DNA of 64,000 bases from Roseobacter weihaiensis (lineage in GTDB: Bacteria; Pseudomonadota; Alphaproteobacteria; Rhodobacterales; Rhodobacteraceae): assembly GCF_020622345.1 (NCBI RefSeq), contig NZ_JACNMO010000018.1, positions 52,191 to 116,190 on the forward strand, in the 5' to 3' direction. The notes below the pieces were generated by a model. The model worked only from the letters and a program-made list of their open reading frames with translations, was not told the origin of the DNA and did not search any database. This document shows positions 8,506 to 18,412 of the stretch, piece after piece (position 1 is the stretch's first letter; every line of letters starts with the position of its first letter). Made by a program: the position numbers and the translations under genes.

Positions 8506-9114
8506 ATGCCGCAAGGGACAGTGGATGCGGAATCCGGCGATTATATGCCGTCACCAAGGCCACTTGCCTTGATTGCCCTTGGGTCAAATCTCTCTAGCGA
8601 CGGAGTTTCCCTTGGTATGACGTTGCGTAAAGCAATTTTCCGCCTAGGCGAAAACGCCGGGATGATTCGATCCACGAGCCGCTTTTACCGGACACCGGCC
8701 TTTCCGCCGGGGTCAGGCCCGGATTTTGTGAACGCAGCCATTGCGCTTGAAACAGACTGCGGTCCGTCCGAACTGATGGCCATACTCCACCGGATCGAAG
8801 CAGAGTTTGGCCGCGACCGTTCTGTCCGCTGGGGGGCCCGCACCCTGGATCTGGATTTGATTGCCCTGGACGATATTGTGGCCCCGGATCGGCAAACTTA
8901 CCTTCACTGGGCAAAATTGCCCCTGACGGAGCAGCAGGAGGTGGCACCCGATGTACTCATCCTGCCGCATCCGCGCCTGCAGGAACGTGCCTTCGTGCTT
9001 GTGCCGCTGGCGGATGTTGCCCCGGATTGGGTGCATCCGGTGACGGGGGACACGGTGCGCGCTCTGCTGGAGGCCTTGCCATCCGGGCTCAAGGAAGAGG
9101 TGGCGGCACTGTAA
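8506..9114 (+). CDS. folK: 2-amino-4-hydroxy-6-hydroxymethyldihydropteridine pyrophosphokinase
   Basis: A 202-residue HPPK, which transfers pyrophosphate from ATP to the pterin in folate synthesis. The family pattern is visible: LIALGSNL near the start, [21 protein letters not shown], and the signature [15 protein letters not shown], followed by [24 protein letters not shown] second in-frame ATG at 8545 would give a protein starting nearer the fold; the first has AGGGA about ten bases upstream and is used here. It stands before rpoZ, with a 74-base gap. Confidence 0.94.
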   Translation: MPQGTVDAESGDYMPSPRPLALIALGSNLSSDGVSLGMTLRKAIFRLGENAGMIRSTSRFYRTPAFPPGSGPDFVNAAIALETDCGPSELMAILHRIEAEFGRDRSVRWGARTLDLDLIALDDIVAPDRQTYLHWAKLPLTEQQEVAPDVLILPHPRLQERAFVLVPLADVAPDWVHPVTGDTVRALLEALPSGLKEEVAAL

Positions 9115-9188
9115 TCCGCGCTTGTCAATTGCCTTCATTCGGCCTAAATAACCCACTTCTGATCTTATTTTGCCTGATGGAGAATTTC

Positions 9189-9542
9189 ATGGCCCGCGTC
9201 ACCGTTGAAGATTGTGTAGATAAAGTCCCTAACCGGTTCGAACTGGTTATGCTGGCTGCACATCGCGCCCGCGAAATCTCCGCCGGGGCGGCGATCACCG
9301 TGAACCGGGACAATGACAAGAACCCCGTTGTGTCCTTGCGTGAGATTGCGGATGAGACGCAGAGCGCGGACGACCTGCGCGAGCGGCTGATCGAAAGCAA
9401 CCAGAACCAGATCGAAGTGGACGAACCCGAAGAGGACGCAATGGCGCTTTTGATGGGGGCGGAACAGGACAAGCCCGAAGAGGACAGTATGTCCGAAGAA
9501 ATGCTTTTGCGGCAATTGATGGCCGCGCAGGGCCAGGGCTGA
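9189..9542 (+). CDS. rpoZ: RNA polymerase omega subunit
   Basis: A 117-residue omega subunit. The N-terminal [20 protein letters not shown] and the [11 protein letters not shown] helix are characteristic; omega wraps around the beta-prime C-terminus and helps ppGpp binding. The C-terminal third is an acidic alphaproteobacterial extension ([11 protein letters not shown]... EDSMSEEML). The ATG at 9189 follows GATGGAGA. It lies directly before rsh, the usual pairing of rpoZ with the (p)ppGpp synthetase/hydrolase gene in proteobacteria. Confidence 0.96.
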   Translation: MARVTVEDCVDKVPNRFELVMLAAHRAREISAGAAITVNRDNDKNPVVSLREIADETQSADDLRERLIESNQNQIEVDEPEEDAMALLMGAEQDKPEEDSMSEEMLLRQLMAAQGQG

Positions 9543-9576
9543 CCACGGCCTGCACCCTGCCCGAGGGGCGGATGGC

Positions 9577-11733
9577 ATGAAAGATGGCGATCACCTTGAG
9601 ATTTCTGCCGACGATCTGATAACTCTTGTCTCTCGGTACAATCCTCGAACCAACGCAGAACTGATCCGCGCGGCCTATGATTATGGCCGCGATATGCATG
9701 CCGATCAGCGGCGTCACTCAGGCGAGCTCTACTTCAACCATCCTGTGGCTGTGGCCGCGATCCTGACCGAGCAGCAGCTTGATGACGCCACGATCATCAC
9801 GGCATTGCTGCACGATACCATCGAAGACACCAAAGCCTCTTACGGAGAAGTGGCCGAGCGCTTTGGCGATGAGATTGCCGAATTGGTGGATGGCGTCACC
9901 AAGCTGACGAACCTGCAGCTGAATTCCACCGAGACCAAGCAGGCCGAAAACTTCCGCAAGCTCTTCATGGCGATGTCGAAGGACTTGCGGGTCATTCTGG
10001 TCAAACTCAGCGACCGGCTGCACAATATGCGCACCATCCGGGCAATGCGGCCTGACAAGCAGGCGCAAAAGGCCCGCGAAACCATGGATATCTATGCCCC
10101 CCTTGCCGGGCGTATGGGCATGCAGTGGATGCGGGAGGAACTCGAAGACCTTGCCTTTCGCGTACTGAACCCCGAAGGTCGCGCGTCGATCATCCGGCGG
10201 TTCATCAACCTGCAAAAGGAAACCGGCGATGTGATCCAGCGGATCACTGGCGATATGCGGCTGGAACTGGACAAGGCCGGGGTGCAGGCCGACGTCTTTG
10301 GGCGCGCCAAAAAGCCCTATTCGATCTGGCGCAAGATGCAGGAGAAGGACCAGACGTTTTCGCGGCTCTCTGACATCTACGGGTTCCGTATCATCACCGC
10401 GAATGAAGAGGATTGCTACCGTACCCTCGGGGCGATCCACCAACGCTGGCGTGCTGTGCCAGGGCGCTTCAAGGATTACATCAGCCAGCCCAAATCGAAC
10501 GGGTATCGCTCCATCCATACGACTGTATCGGGGCGCGATGGCAAGCGGGTCGAGGTGCAGATCCGAACCATTCAGATGCATGACGTGGCCGAAACCGGCG
10601 TGGCCGCGCATTGGTCCTATCGCGATGGGGTCCGCAGCCAGAACCCCTTTGCGGTGGATCCCGCCAAGTGGATCACCACGCTGACGGAGCAGTTCGACGC
10701 CGAAGAGGATCACGTGGATTTCCTTGAGGCTGTCAAGCTTGAGATGTATTCGGATCAGGTCTTTTGCTTTACCCCCAAGGGCGAGGTTGTGAAGCTGCCG
10801 CGCGGGGCGACACCCATTGACTTTGCCTTTGCGATCCACACCCGCATCGGCACGGCCTGCGTCGGCGCCAAGGTCGATCACACGCGGGTACCGCTTTGGA
10901 CCCGGCTCAAGAACGGTCAGTCAGTAGAGATCATCACTGCCGAAGGTCAAAGCCCGCAGGCGACATGGCTCGATATCGCGGTGACCGGCAAGGCACGGGC
11001 GGCGATCCGGCGGGCCCTGCGCGAAGAAGACAAGGCACGGTTCATCAAGCTGGGACGGGAACTGGCGCGCTCGGCTTTTGAAAATGTCGGGCGCAAAGCC
11101 ACGGATAAAGCGCTGGCGACCGCCGCGCGCGCCATGCGTCTGGCAGACCGAAATGACCTCTTGGCGCGGTTGGGCAGTGCCGAGCTTACCGGCAGTGCGG
11201 TCGTGCAGGCGGTTTATCCGGAACTGCGCCCGAAAGAGGGTGCTCATGTGGATGCCAAACGGGCTGTGATCGGTCTGTCGCCGGGGCAGTCCTTTGAGCT
11301 CGCTTTCTGCTGCCAACCGCTGCCGGGCGAGCGCATTGTTGGCATCACCTTCAAGGGGCGGGGTGTTTTGGTGCACGCCATCGATTGTGACCGGATGAGC
11401 GCTTATGAGGACCAACCCGACCGCTGGCTCGATCTGCACTGGCATGATGGATCACACCCGGCCGTCTACGGTATCACGCTTGATTTGACGCTCAATAATG
11501 ATGCCGGGACACTGGGACGAATTTGCACATTGATTGGCGAGACGCGTGCCAATATTTCAGACCTTCAATTTGTCGATAGAAAACCTGACTTTTACCGGTT
11601 GTTGATCTATGTGGAACTCAGAGATGTATCGCACCTTCATTCGCTTATGCTTACCTTGGAAGCGGAAAGCGATGTCGCCGAGGTCTCTCGTTATAGGAAT
11701 ATGTCGCAAGACGCGACGCAAACACCTGCCTGA
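9577..11733 (+). CDS. rsh: Bifunctional (p)ppGpp synthetase/hydrolase, RelA/SpoT family
   Basis: A 718-residue long RSH protein controlling the stringent response. Domain order: HD hydrolase (HSGELYFNHPVAVAAIL and the metal pair in LLHDTIED near residues 79-84), synthetase (DIYGFRIITANEEDCYRTLG and SQPKSNGYRSIHTTV), TGS (EVVKLPRGATPIDFAFAIHTRIG), a zinc-finger-like region (LAFCCQPLPGERIVGI) and a C-terminal ACT domain (GTLGRICTLIGETRANISDLQF). Both hydrolase and synthetase motifs are intact, so it is probably bifunctional, as is usual when an alphaproteobacterium has a single long RSH. It follows rpoZ by 34 bases. Confidence 0.96.
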   Translation: MKDGDHLEISADDLITLVSRYNPRTNAELIRAAYDYGRDMHADQRRHSGELYFNHPVAVAAILTEQQLDDATIITALLHDTIEDTKASYGEVAERFGDEIAELVDGVTKLTNLQLNSTETKQAENFRKLFMAMSKDLRVILVKLSDRLHNMRTIRAMRPDKQAQKARETMDIYAPLAGRMGMQWMREELEDLAFRVLNPEGRASIIRRFINLQKETGDVIQRITGDMRLELDKAGVQADVFGRAKKPYSIWRKMQEKDQTFSRLSDIYGFRIITANEEDCYRTLGAIHQRWRAVPGRFKDYISQPKSNGYRSIHTTVSGRDGKRVEVQIRTIQMHDVAETGVAAHWSYRDGVRSQNPFAVDPAKWITTLTEQFDAEEDHVDFLEAVKLEMYSDQVFCFTPKGEVVKLPRGATPIDFAFAIHTRIGTACVGAKVDHTRVPLWTRLKNGQSVEIITAEGQSPQATWLDIAVTGKARAAIRRALREEDKARFIKLGRELARSAFENVGRKATDKALATAARAMRLADRNDLLARLGSAELTGSAVVQAVYPELRPKEGAHVDAKRAVIGLSPGQSFELAFCCQPLPGERIVGITFKGRGVLVHAIDCDRMSAYEDQPDRWLDLHWHDGSHPAVYGITLDLTLNNDAGTLGRICTLIGETRANISDLQFVDRKPDFYRLLIYVELRDVSHLHSLMLTLEAESDVAEVSRYRNMSQDATQTPA

Positions 11734-11819
11734 TGCCGTGCATTGGTCATCTGCGGGTCATATTTGCGGGGTGAATTATATCTGTCACCGCCGCCTGAAC
11801 ATTAATAAGGACGCCCCCG

Positions 11820-12494
11820 TTGGTCTTTAAACGCAGAGATCCAAAAAGCTGGCCGCGTGCCCTGGTGGATTTCCTGTGGCCACGCGGGGGGTGGGCGCGC
11901 GCGTTTCACTACGTCAAGCATCGGATGCGGCGTTTGCCCGACAGCCCGGAGCGGATCGCACGCGGGATTTTCGCAGGCGTGTTTGCCTCCTTCACACCGT
12001 TTTACGGGTTTCATTTTTTTATCGCCGCAGGGCTCGCGACGCTGATGCGCGGCAATATCATTGCCTCCCTCATGGCGACCTTCTTTGGCAACCCGCTGAC
12101 CTATGTCCCGATTGGGGTGGCGGCCCTGTCCACCGGCCACTGGATTTTGGGCGATACCATGGAGGAGGGCGTGCATCGCTCCTTCGGGGGCAAATTCATC
12201 GACGCGGGTGCGGACCTCAGAGACAACTTCACGGCGATGTTCACCGATGCGCAGGCAGACTGGACGCGGCTTGAGGTTTTTTACGACGAGATTTTCTTTC
12301 CCTATATGGTGGGTGGTATCCTGCCGGGGATTTTCTTTGGGACATTGTGCTATTATCTGTCCGTTCCGGTGATCCGTGTCTATCAGAAGCGGCGCAAAGG
12401 GATGATCAAGGCCAAACTGGAGGCGATCAAAACCAAAGCAGCCGCCAAAGCGGACGCAAAACGCAATGCGGATCACCCACCAGCCGGGGAATAA
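11820..12494 (+). CDS. DUF2062 domain membrane protein
   Basis: A 224-residue protein with the DUF2062 core: SPERIARGIFAGVFASFTPFYGFHFFIAAGLATL and MATFFGNPLTYVPI, two or three membrane helices, another near residues 165-185, and a basic, alanine-rich cytoplasmic tail (AKLEAIKTKAAAKADAKR). The function is unknown. The start appears to be TTG at 11820, preceded by AAGGA; no ATG occurs near the conserved N-terminus (FKRRDPKSWPRALVDFLWPRGG). It sits between rsh and pdxJ, a position common in Rhodobacterales. Confidence 0.87.
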   Translation: MVFKRRDPKSWPRALVDFLWPRGGWARAFHYVKHRMRRLPDSPERIARGIFAGVFASFTPFYGFHFFIAAGLATLMRGNIIASLMATFFGNPLTYVPIGVAALSTGHWILGDTMEEGVHRSFGGKFIDAGADLRDNFTAMFTDAQADWTRLEVFYDEIFFPYMVGGILPGIFFGTLCYYLSVPVIRVYQKRRKGMIKAKLEAIKTKAAAKADAKRNADHPPAGE

Positions 12495-12521
12495 CCTCAA
12501 CTGAATTGAAGGGGGCTTACC

Positions 12522-13274
12522 ATGGCCAATCAGGGAAAACTGCGCCTCGGCGTCAACATAGATCACGTGGCAACGGTGCGAAACGCGCGCGGCGGCGCCT
12601 ATCCCGATCCGTTGCGGGCGGCGAAAATCGCCCAGGAGGCAGGCGCTGACGGGATCACGGCACATCTGCGCGAGGATCGTCGCCATATCTCCGATACGGA
12701 TATCGAAGGGCTGATGGAGGTGCTGACCGTGCCGCTCAACTTTGAGATGGCCGCCACCGACGAGATGCAGCAGATTGCCCTGCGCCATAAGCCACATGCG
12801 GTCTGTATCGTGCCCGAAAAGCGCGAAGAGCGCACCACCGAAGGCGGGCTGGAAGTGGCCCGTGAGGAAAATCATCTGGCGCATTTCATTGCGCCGCTTC
12901 GTGACGTGGGCTGCCGTGTCTCGATCTTTATCGCAGCCGACAAGCGCCAGATCGAAGCGGCGCACCGCATCGGGGCCCAGGTGATCGAGCTTCACACCGG
13001 GGCCTATTGTGATGCGCATAGCGAAGGCGACATGGCGACGCGCGACCGCGAACTTGAGGCGCTGCGCGAGATGTCCGCCTTTGCCCATTCGCTGGGTCTG
13101 GAGGTTCACGCCGGTCATGGGCTGACCTATGATACCGTGCAGCCGGTTGCGGCGTTTCCGGAGGTGATGGAGTTGAACATCGGGCATTTTTTGATCGGGG
13201 AATCGATTTTCCTCGGTCTCGAACCGGCGATCCAGGAAATGCGCAGGTTGATGGATGAGGCGCGGGGCACCTGA
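12522..13274 (+). CDS. pdxJ: Pyridoxine 5'-phosphate synthase
   Basis: A 250-residue TIM-barrel enzyme that condenses 1-deoxyxylulose 5-phosphate with 3-amino-2-oxopropyl phosphate in vitamin B6 synthesis. The family signatures are clear: RLGVNIDHVATVRNARGG, DGITAHLREDRRHI, ELHTGAYCDAH, EVHAGHGLTYDTV and LNIGHFLIGESIFLG. The length is normal. It begins 27 bases after the DUF2062 gene, following an AAGGGGG ribosome-binding site, and is probably cotranscribed with it. Confidence 0.96.
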   Translation: MANQGKLRLGVNIDHVATVRNARGGAYPDPLRAAKIAQEAGADGITAHLREDRRHISDTDIEGLMEVLTVPLNFEMAATDEMQQIALRHKPHAVCIVPEKREERTTEGGLEVAREENHLAHFIAPLRDVGCRVSIFIAADKRQIEAAHRIGAQVIELHTGAYCDAHSEGDMATRDRELEALREMSAFAHSLGLEVHAGHGLTYDTVQPVAAFPEVMELNIGHFLIGESIFLGLEPAIQEMRRLMDEARGT

Positions 13275-13436
13275 CAGCGCCTTTGACCCGGCCGATGCGG
13301 CATCCGAATACCACCCACTTTCGAGTGCCCAGCGGAGGTTGATGACGGGCAAGTGACGCTTTTCGCATCAGGTCAAACTGCTGCCTCATTCCGGGCGTTC
13401 AATGCAGGTAACCCGATTCAATCTCCAGGTGCTGCC

Positions 13437-13871
13437 ATGCTCTTTCATCCCATTCGCTTTTGTTTGAATTATCTTGGTCTGACCCTGCTGATGATTGCTC
13501 TGAGCATCGGGGCGCTGGTGTTCTTTGATTTCGAGATAGGCAACGCTTCGACGACTTTGATCCTGATCATGCTCGCCGCGATGCTGGAAGGACAAGTCTT
13601 TGTTGAACGGAGCAAAGGTCGGCCAGAGTCTTCGGCCATGTGGCGCGCGGCCCTCCCCATGACATGGCTAGTGATATTGTTGTCAGCCGTCATGCTTTGT
13701 TTCCATCTTGTGCTTTTCCCGTCCATGATAGATGACTTCGGTCTTTTGAGCCCTGGGGTCTGGGCAATTCTCATCGCCGCGGTAACCCTTGTCACCTATT
13801 TGGCGCTGCGTTTGGGATATGGTGTCGGCGTGCGTGCCACTCTAAAGAAGTTACCGGGACCGGGGGTCTGA
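13437..13871 (+). CDS. ABZJ_00895-like integral membrane protein, copy A
   Basis: A 144-residue protein with four predicted membrane helices, beginning MLFHPIRFCLNYLGL. It contains LAAMLEGQVFVER between helices 2 and 3 and ends with LRLGYGVGVRATLK. These two motifs recall the uncharacterised ABZJ_00895 family; I am not certain of the family name. The gene immediately downstream encodes a diverged paralogue with the same plan. A longer frame from 13353 lacks a hydrophobic start and a ribosome-binding site. The preceding gap (13275-13436) shows nothing recognisable. Confidence 0.65.
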   Translation: MLFHPIRFCLNYLGLTLLMIALSIGALVFFDFEIGNASTTLILIMLAAMLEGQVFVERSKGRPESSAMWRAALPMTWLVILLSAVMLCFHLVLFPSMIDDFGLLSPGVWAILIAAVTLVTYLALRLGYGVGVRATLKKLPGPGV

Positions 13872-13970
13872 TCCTCTGCGCGGTTGGCCTGTGATCTTCA
13901 GACATAAGACACACCCTTGCCCCATTTCTGTTCTCGATGGGCTGGTACGCGAGGGGGGGAGCGATTGAAA

Positions 13971-14402
13971 ATGCTGTTTCGTGGGTACCATTTCTGTCTG
14001 TTTTACGTACTCGCCTTTGTTGCGACCATCGTACTGCTGGCCGTGGTAAGCGTTCTGGGCATCGCATCCAACGCCGCTGTCGTGTTGGTTCTGCCACTGC
14101 TGATCGCGGCGATGATCGAAGGCCAGGCCTTTGCCCGTCGGTATCGCTGCCGCCCGTCCAATCACCTGTGCTGGATCGCGACGCTGCGGATGACGGCAAT
14201 GGTGGTCCTGATATACCTCTGCATAATCATCCCAAGGGTGATGTCGGATCCTTCTCGCTTTGGGGATTTCGCCCACCTTGATGGTATGTCACGGGCGCTG
14301 GCTATCATGATGATGGCCGGTATCGCATGGTGCTTGCTAAGGGTCGGGTACTCGATTGGCCTTGCAACCGAACTCAAAGGGCAGCAATTCTCGGACAAAT
14401 AA
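13971..14402 (+). CDS. ABZJ_00895-like integral membrane protein, copy B
   Basis: A 143-residue four-helix membrane protein that starts MLFRGYHFCLFYV, has IAAMIEGQAFARR between helices 2 and 3, and LRVGYSIGLATEL near the end. Its layout and spacing match the upstream copy A, although most other residues differ, so the pair looks like an old tandem duplication. The ATG follows GGGGGGAGCGATTGAAA. The function is unknown; charged residues are scarce within the helices, giving no hint of a transporter or enzyme. Confidence 0.65.
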   Translation: MLFRGYHFCLFYVLAFVATIVLLAVVSVLGIASNAAVVLVLPLLIAAMIEGQAFARRYRCRPSNHLCWIATLRMTAMVVLIYLCIIIPRVMSDPSRFGDFAHLDGMSRALAIMMMAGIAWCLLRVGYSIGLATELKGQQFSDK

Positions 14403-14426
14403 GCATCTTGCCCCGAGGACCTGCTG

Positions 14427-15053
14427 ATGACGGACCCTGATACCCTGATCCCTCTTTCCGCCATTCTGATCGGCTGGATGCTTGCGGCGGGCAGTCCGGG
14501 CCCGGCAACGCTGGCGATCTCTGGCACGTCGATGCAGCAGGGGCGGCTGGCCGGGTTGACCGTGGCTTTGGGCATCCTCTTTGGATCAGCAAGCTGGGGG
14601 ATTGCAGCGGGCTTGGGGTTTTCCGCGGTGATGATGGCCAATGTCTGGCTCTTTGAGCTGTTGCGTTATCTGGGGGCGGCCTACCTGATGTTTCTGGCCC
14701 TGAAATCCCTGCGTGCGGCCTGGCGCGGCGGGGCGGTCACAGCGGTCGAAACCCCGCGCCGCAGGCTTTTTGCAAAGGGCGCGCTCATTCACTTGACCAA
14801 TCCAAAGGCGATCCTGTCCTGGGGCGCGATTTATGCCATTGCACTACCCGCAGGGTCGGGGCCCGCAGCGGTCTGGACGCTCTTTGGCTGGCTGTTTTGC
14901 GGGTCGATCGTTATCTTTCTGGGGTATGCGGTGCTCTTTTCGGCCCCCCCTGTCGCACGAGGATATGTCCGGGCCAAACGCGCTTTTGATGCGTCCTTCG
15001 GGCTGCTCTTTGGGTTTGCAAGCCTCAAAATACTGACGGCGCGCTTGGCATGA
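14427..15053 (+). CDS. LysE family amino-acid exporter
   Basis: A 208-residue membrane protein with six predicted helices and the LysE/RhtB signature near the N-terminus ([31 protein letters not shown]), the second helix block [21 protein letters not shown], and [23 protein letters not shown]. The family exports amino acids or derivatives such as homoserine and lysine; the substrate is not readable. Its stop codon overlaps the acpS start (ATGA), so both are likely made from one message. Confidence 0.9.
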   Translation: MTDPDTLIPLSAILIGWMLAAGSPGPATLAISGTSMQQGRLAGLTVALGILFGSASWGIAAGLGFSAVMMANVWLFELLRYLGAAYLMFLALKSLRAAWRGGAVTAVETPRRRLFAKGALIHLTNPKAILSWGAIYAIALPAGSGPAAVWTLFGWLFCGSIVIFLGYAVLFSAPPVARGYVRAKRAFDASFGLLFGFASLKILTARLA

Positions 15054-15481
15054 TCCTCGGTATCGGCACCGATCTTGCGAATATCGACCGCATCCAGGGC
15101 ACGCTGGACCGCTTTGGTGACCGGTTTCGCAACCGTGTCTTCACAAAGATCGAACAGCGCAAGGCGGAACGGCGGCGTGATGTGGCAGGCACCTATGCCA
15201 AACGCTGGGCCGCCAAGGAGGCCTGCTCCAAGGCCCTGGGCACGGGGCTGGCCATGGGGATCGCCTGGAAGGACATGTCGGTGACCAATCTGAAGACCGG
15301 TCAGCCTGTCATGCACGTCACCGGATGGGCCAAAGACCGGCTGGAGGCGATGACACCCCAGGGGCATGAAGCCGTGATCCATGTGACCCTGACCGACGAT
15401 CACCCCTGGGCGCAGGCCTTTGTGGTGATCGAGGCGCGGCCCACCGGGACGACCTCTCCACGTGCCGAAGGTTCCTCGTAG
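15050..15481 (+). CDS. acpS: Holo-[acyl-carrier-protein] synthase
   Basis: A 143-residue 4'-phosphopantetheinyl transferase that activates the acyl carrier protein by moving phosphopantetheine from CoA. The two magnesium/CoA-binding motifs are visible: [15 protein letters not shown] and [18 protein letters not shown]. The ending QAFVVIEA is typical, with a short extra tail of about 15 residues. The position between a LysE gene and lepB-rnc-era is the usual alphaproteobacterial arrangement. Start ATG overlaps the preceding stop by four bases. Confidence 0.95.
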   Translation: MILGIGTDLANIDRIQGTLDRFGDRFRNRVFTKIEQRKAERRRDVAGTYAKRWAAKEACSKALGTGLAMGIAWKDMSVTNLKTGQPVMHVTGWAKDRLEAMTPQGHEAVIHVTLTDDHPWAQAFVVIEARPTGTTSPRAEGSS

Positions 15482-15542
15482 GTTCCCAGAGCGACCGAGC
15501 GCCAATCGGGCCGTGGCTCACCGAAGGTTGCGGCAGGCCACC

Positions 15543-15571
15543 TTGACAGTGCTCCATTGCCCCCTCATTAC
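15543..15571 (+). promoter_or_regulatory. Possible promoter ahead of lepB
   Basis: TTGACA at 15543-15548, a perfect -35 hexamer, is followed after 17 bases by CATTAC at 15566-15571, a weak -10. It lies 30 bases before the lepB start in the 119-base acpS-lepB gap, so it could drive lepB-rnc-era separately from acpS. The poor -10 keeps this tentative. Confidence 0.35.
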
Positions 15572-15600
15572 GGCCCAAACCATAAGATGGAGCGCCCCAG

Positions 15601-16440
15601 ATGGCAGCCAAAGAAGAGAAATCCGGAAACGCGATTGTCGAGACGATCAAGACAATCGTTTACGCGCTTTTGATTGCGGGCGTGTTCCGGACACTATTCT
15701 TTCAACCCTTCTGGATACCGTCGGGGTCCATGAAAGAGAACCTGCTGGTGGGCGACTTTCTGTTCGTCAACAAGATGGCCTACGGGTACTCCTTTGCCTC
15801 ATGTCCAAGCATCATTCTGCCGCGTTTTGGCATTAACGTGGATGCCAAGAATATCTGCGGCTTTCTGGATGGCGACAATACGCGGATACTGGGGGGTGAG
15901 CCTGAGCGCGGCGATGTCATCGTCTTTCGCCACCCGGTTTCCGGGCGGGACTACATCAAGCGGTTGATCGGCATGCCCGGCGATACCATTCAGATGCGAG
16001 ACAGCATCGTCTTTATCAATGGGCAGGCTGCCCCGCAGGAGCCTGCCGGCACCTTCAGCGAGATCATGGAGCCGCAAGGTCCCGAGCGCCGGCGTCCGCG
16101 CTGCATGAACGGCCCAGTGGGGGATGGCGGTGAATGTCTCAAGGCCCGCGCGATCGAGACGCTGCCGAACGGCGTGCAGCACACGGTGCTCGATATCGCC
16201 CCCCAGGCCTCGGACCGCACAGGGGTCTATACCGTGCCGGAAGGGCATTACTTTTTCATGGGGGACAACCGTGACAACTCCGCTGACAGCCGATTGGCAC
16301 AGCAGGTACAGGGTGTGGGGTTTGTGCCTTATGAAAACCTGATTGGCCGGGCGGATCGTATCATGTTCTCGTCCGGTGGCCGGTCGATGCTGTTTTTCTG
16401 GACGTGGCGCGGGGATCGCTTTTTCAAGAGGGTCGAGTGA
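15601..16440 (+). CDS. lepB: Signal peptidase I
   Basis: A 279-residue membrane protease that removes signal peptides. There is one N-terminal membrane helix (residues 15-35), then the catalytic serine Ser43 in [22 protein letters not shown] and the general-base lysine Lys120 in [13 protein letters not shown]. Box E is seen as [15 protein letters not shown]. It begins an overlapping block with rnc and era, as in many proteobacteria. It carries extra loop sequence between the boxes, usual for alphaproteobacterial LepB. Confidence 0.96.
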   Translation: MAAKEEKSGNAIVETIKTIVYALLIAGVFRTLFFQPFWIPSGSMKENLLVGDFLFVNKMAYGYSFASCPSIILPRFGINVDAKNICGFLDGDNTRILGGEPERGDVIVFRHPVSGRDYIKRLIGMPGDTIQMRDSIVFINGQAAPQEPAGTFSEIMEPQGPERRRPRCMNGPVGDGGECLKARAIETLPNGVQHTVLDIAPQASDRTGVYTVPEGHYFFMGDNRDNSADSRLAQQVQGVGFVPYENLIGRADRIMFSSGGRSMLFFWTWRGDRFFKRVE

Positions 16441-17123
16441 AACTGTCAGCGGAACTGATGTCCTTTCAGGATCGGCTTGGCCATCGGTTCAAACGGCCGG
16501 CGTTGCTGGCGCAGGCTGTGACCCATGCCTCGATGTCATCGGCCAACCGGGATGACAACCAGCGGATGGAGTTTCTGGGCGACCGTGTGCTGGGGCTTGT
16601 GATGGCCGAGGCGCTGCTGGCGCTCGACAAAGGTGCGACCGAAGGTCAGCTTGCCCCCCGCTTCAATGCGCTTGTCCGCAAGGAGACCTGTGCCGATGTG
16701 GCGCGCGAGGTCGATCTGGGCGCGGTGCTGCGGCTTGGACGCTCTGAGATGCTGTCGGGAGGACGGCGCAAGCAAGCGCTTTTGGGGGATGCCATTGAGG
16801 CGGTGATCGCCGCTGTTTACATGGATGCTGGCTTTGAGGCGGCAAAGGATCTGATCCTGCGGCTCTGGGGTGCGCGCATCCACGAGGTCGAAGAGGACGC
16901 CCGAGACGCTAAGACCGCTCTGCAGGAGTGGGCACAGGCGCGCGGGCTGCAACCGCCTCGCTATGACGAGGTGCGCCGCGAAGGGCCTGACCACGCGCCG
17001 GTCTTCACCATTGTCGCGCATCTGAGCACCGGTGACCGGGACGAGGCAACCGCCGGATCGAAACGGCAGGCAGAGCAGGCGGCGGCACAGGCGCTTCTCA
17101 CCAGACTGGAGAACGACAGATGA
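16437..17123 (+). CDS. rnc: Ribonuclease III
   Basis: A 228-residue double-strand RNA endonuclease used in rRNA and mRNA processing. The RNase III signature [14 protein letters not shown] carries the catalytic Glu45 and Asp49; the second metal-binding cluster is in [18 protein letters not shown]-terminal double-stranded RNA-binding domain spans roughly residues 155-226 ([17 protein letters not shown] ... [15 protein letters not shown]). The start is GTG, overlapping the lepB stop as GTGA; an internal ATG at 16458 is the alternative. It overlaps era by four bases. Confidence 0.95.
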   Translation: MKLSAELMSFQDRLGHRFKRPALLAQAVTHASMSSANRDDNQRMEFLGDRVLGLVMAEALLALDKGATEGQLAPRFNALVRKETCADVAREVDLGAVLRLGRSEMLSGGRRKQALLGDAIEAVIAAVYMDAGFEAAKDLILRLWGARIHEVEEDARDAKTALQEWAQARGLQPPRYDEVRREGPDHAPVFTIVAHLSTGDRDEATAGSKRQAEQAAAQALLTRLENDR

Positions 17124-18028
17124 GCACGCGCGCCGGATTTGTGGCCCTGATCGGAGAGCCCAACGCGGGCAAGTCCACCCTGCTCAACCGGATGGTCGGG
17201 GCCAAGGTGTCGATCGTGACCCACAAGGTTCAGACCACCCGCGCGCGCATTCGGGGCGTCGCCATGGAAGGCGACAGCCAGATCGTTTTTGTGGACACAC
17301 CGGGCCTCTTTCAACCGCGCCGCCGTCTTGACCGGGCCATGGTGGCCGCGGCCTGGGGCGGTGCTGCGGATGCGGATGTGACCGTGCTGATGGTGGAGGC
17401 ACATCGCGGTGTTTCCGAAGGGGTGGAGCGGATCATTGAGGGGCTGGCCGATCTGGGGCAGGGGCGCAAAGTCGCCCTGGCCATCAACAAGATCGACCGG
17501 GTCCCGTCAGAGGCGCTGCTGGGTCTCAGCAAAGAGCTTAATGACAGCTATCCCTTTGCCGAGACCTTCATGATCTCGGCGGAACGCGGGCATGGGGTCG
17601 ATGCGCTGCGCGGCTGGCTGGCGGAGGTCTTGCCCGAGGGGCCATGGCTCTACCCGGAGGATCAGATTGCTGATCTGCCGATGCGAATGATTGCCGCCGA
17701 AATGACCCGCGAAAAGCTGACGCTGCGGCTGCATCAGGAACTGCCCTATCAACTGACCGTTGAGACGGAAGGCTGGGAGGAGCGCAAGGACGGTTCTGCG
17801 CGCATCGACCAGTTAATCTATGTGGTGCGCGACGGTCACAAGGGCATCGTGCTGGGCCATAAGGGCGAGACGATCAAAGCGGTTTCCAAGGCCGCGCGGG
17901 AGGAGCTGGAAGAGTTTCTGGGCCGCCGCGTGCATCTGTTCCTACAGGTGAAGGTGCGCCCGAACTGGCTTGATGAGGCGGAGCGTTATTCCCAGATGGG
18001 ACTGGAGTTCAAGGACGGCAATGTCTGA
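17120..18028 (+). CDS. era: GTPase Era
   Basis: A 302-residue GTPase that binds the 3' end of 16S rRNA and helps mature the 30S subunit. The G motifs are present: GEPNAGKST (P-loop), [15 protein letters not shown] and NKID. The C-terminal KH domain contains [21 protein letters not shown]. Length and order (lepB-rnc-era-recO) are standard. The ATG overlaps the rnc stop (ATGA), suggesting translational coupling. Confidence 0.97.
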   Translation: MSTRAGFVALIGEPNAGKSTLLNRMVGAKVSIVTHKVQTTRARIRGVAMEGDSQIVFVDTPGLFQPRRRLDRAMVAAAWGGAADADVTVLMVEAHRGVSEGVERIIEGLADLGQGRKVALAINKIDRVPSEALLGLSKELNDSYPFAETFMISAERGHGVDALRGWLAEVLPEGPWLYPEDQIADLPMRMIAAEMTREKLTLRLHQELPYQLTVETEGWEERKDGSARIDQLIYVVRDGHKGIVLGHKGETIKAVSKAAREELEEFLGRRVHLFLQVKVRPNWLDEAERYSQMGLEFKDGNV

Positions 18029-18082
18029 GCGATGGGCCTCTGACGGTTGGACGGGCGCGTCGTCCCTGGCAGGACCGGTCGC

Positions 18083-18412
18083 ATGGTTCGGCTGACCGCA
18101 CGCTTCTGGGTTGATGCTTATCTCGCGCGGTTGCGGGCGCTTGATATTCCGGCCTATGTGGTCAGCCACGGTGATGACACGGCAGGCAGTGTGCTGGTCA
18201 AGCTCAATACGCTGAACGGTCAGGCACAAGTTTTTCAGCGCAGCTACAACATGTTGGAAGACACCCGTCACTGGGCGGTGCTGGAAGACGGTGAGGAGGC
18301 TGACATCGACGCGGCGATCACCCGCCAGCGCGGTTTTGACCCGGACATCTGGGTCATCGAGGTCGAGGACCGGCAGGGGCGCCATCTGCTGGACACATCG
18401 GGGCTGACCTGA
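18083..18412 (+). CDS. DUF1491 family protein
   Basis: A 109-residue soluble protein beginning [20 protein letters not shown], with [10 protein letters not shown] and [12 protein letters not shown] near the end, matching the small alphaproteobacterial DUF1491 family, whose function is unknown. The gene commonly lies between era and recO in this group. The ATG at 18083 is favoured over one at 18047, which would add residues unlike the family. Its last base is the first base of recO (TGATGG), so translation is probably coupled. Confidence 0.8.
   Translation: MVRLTARFWVDAYLARLRALDIPAYVVSHGDDTAGSVLVKLNTLNGQAQVFQRSYNMLEDTRHWAVLEDGEEADIDAAITRQRGFDPDIWVIEVEDRQGRHLLDTSGLT

Noticed and set aside
9718..10881. 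387-codon antisense frame within rsh
   Set aside because: Shadow frame; the rsh protein is intact with all catalytic motifs.
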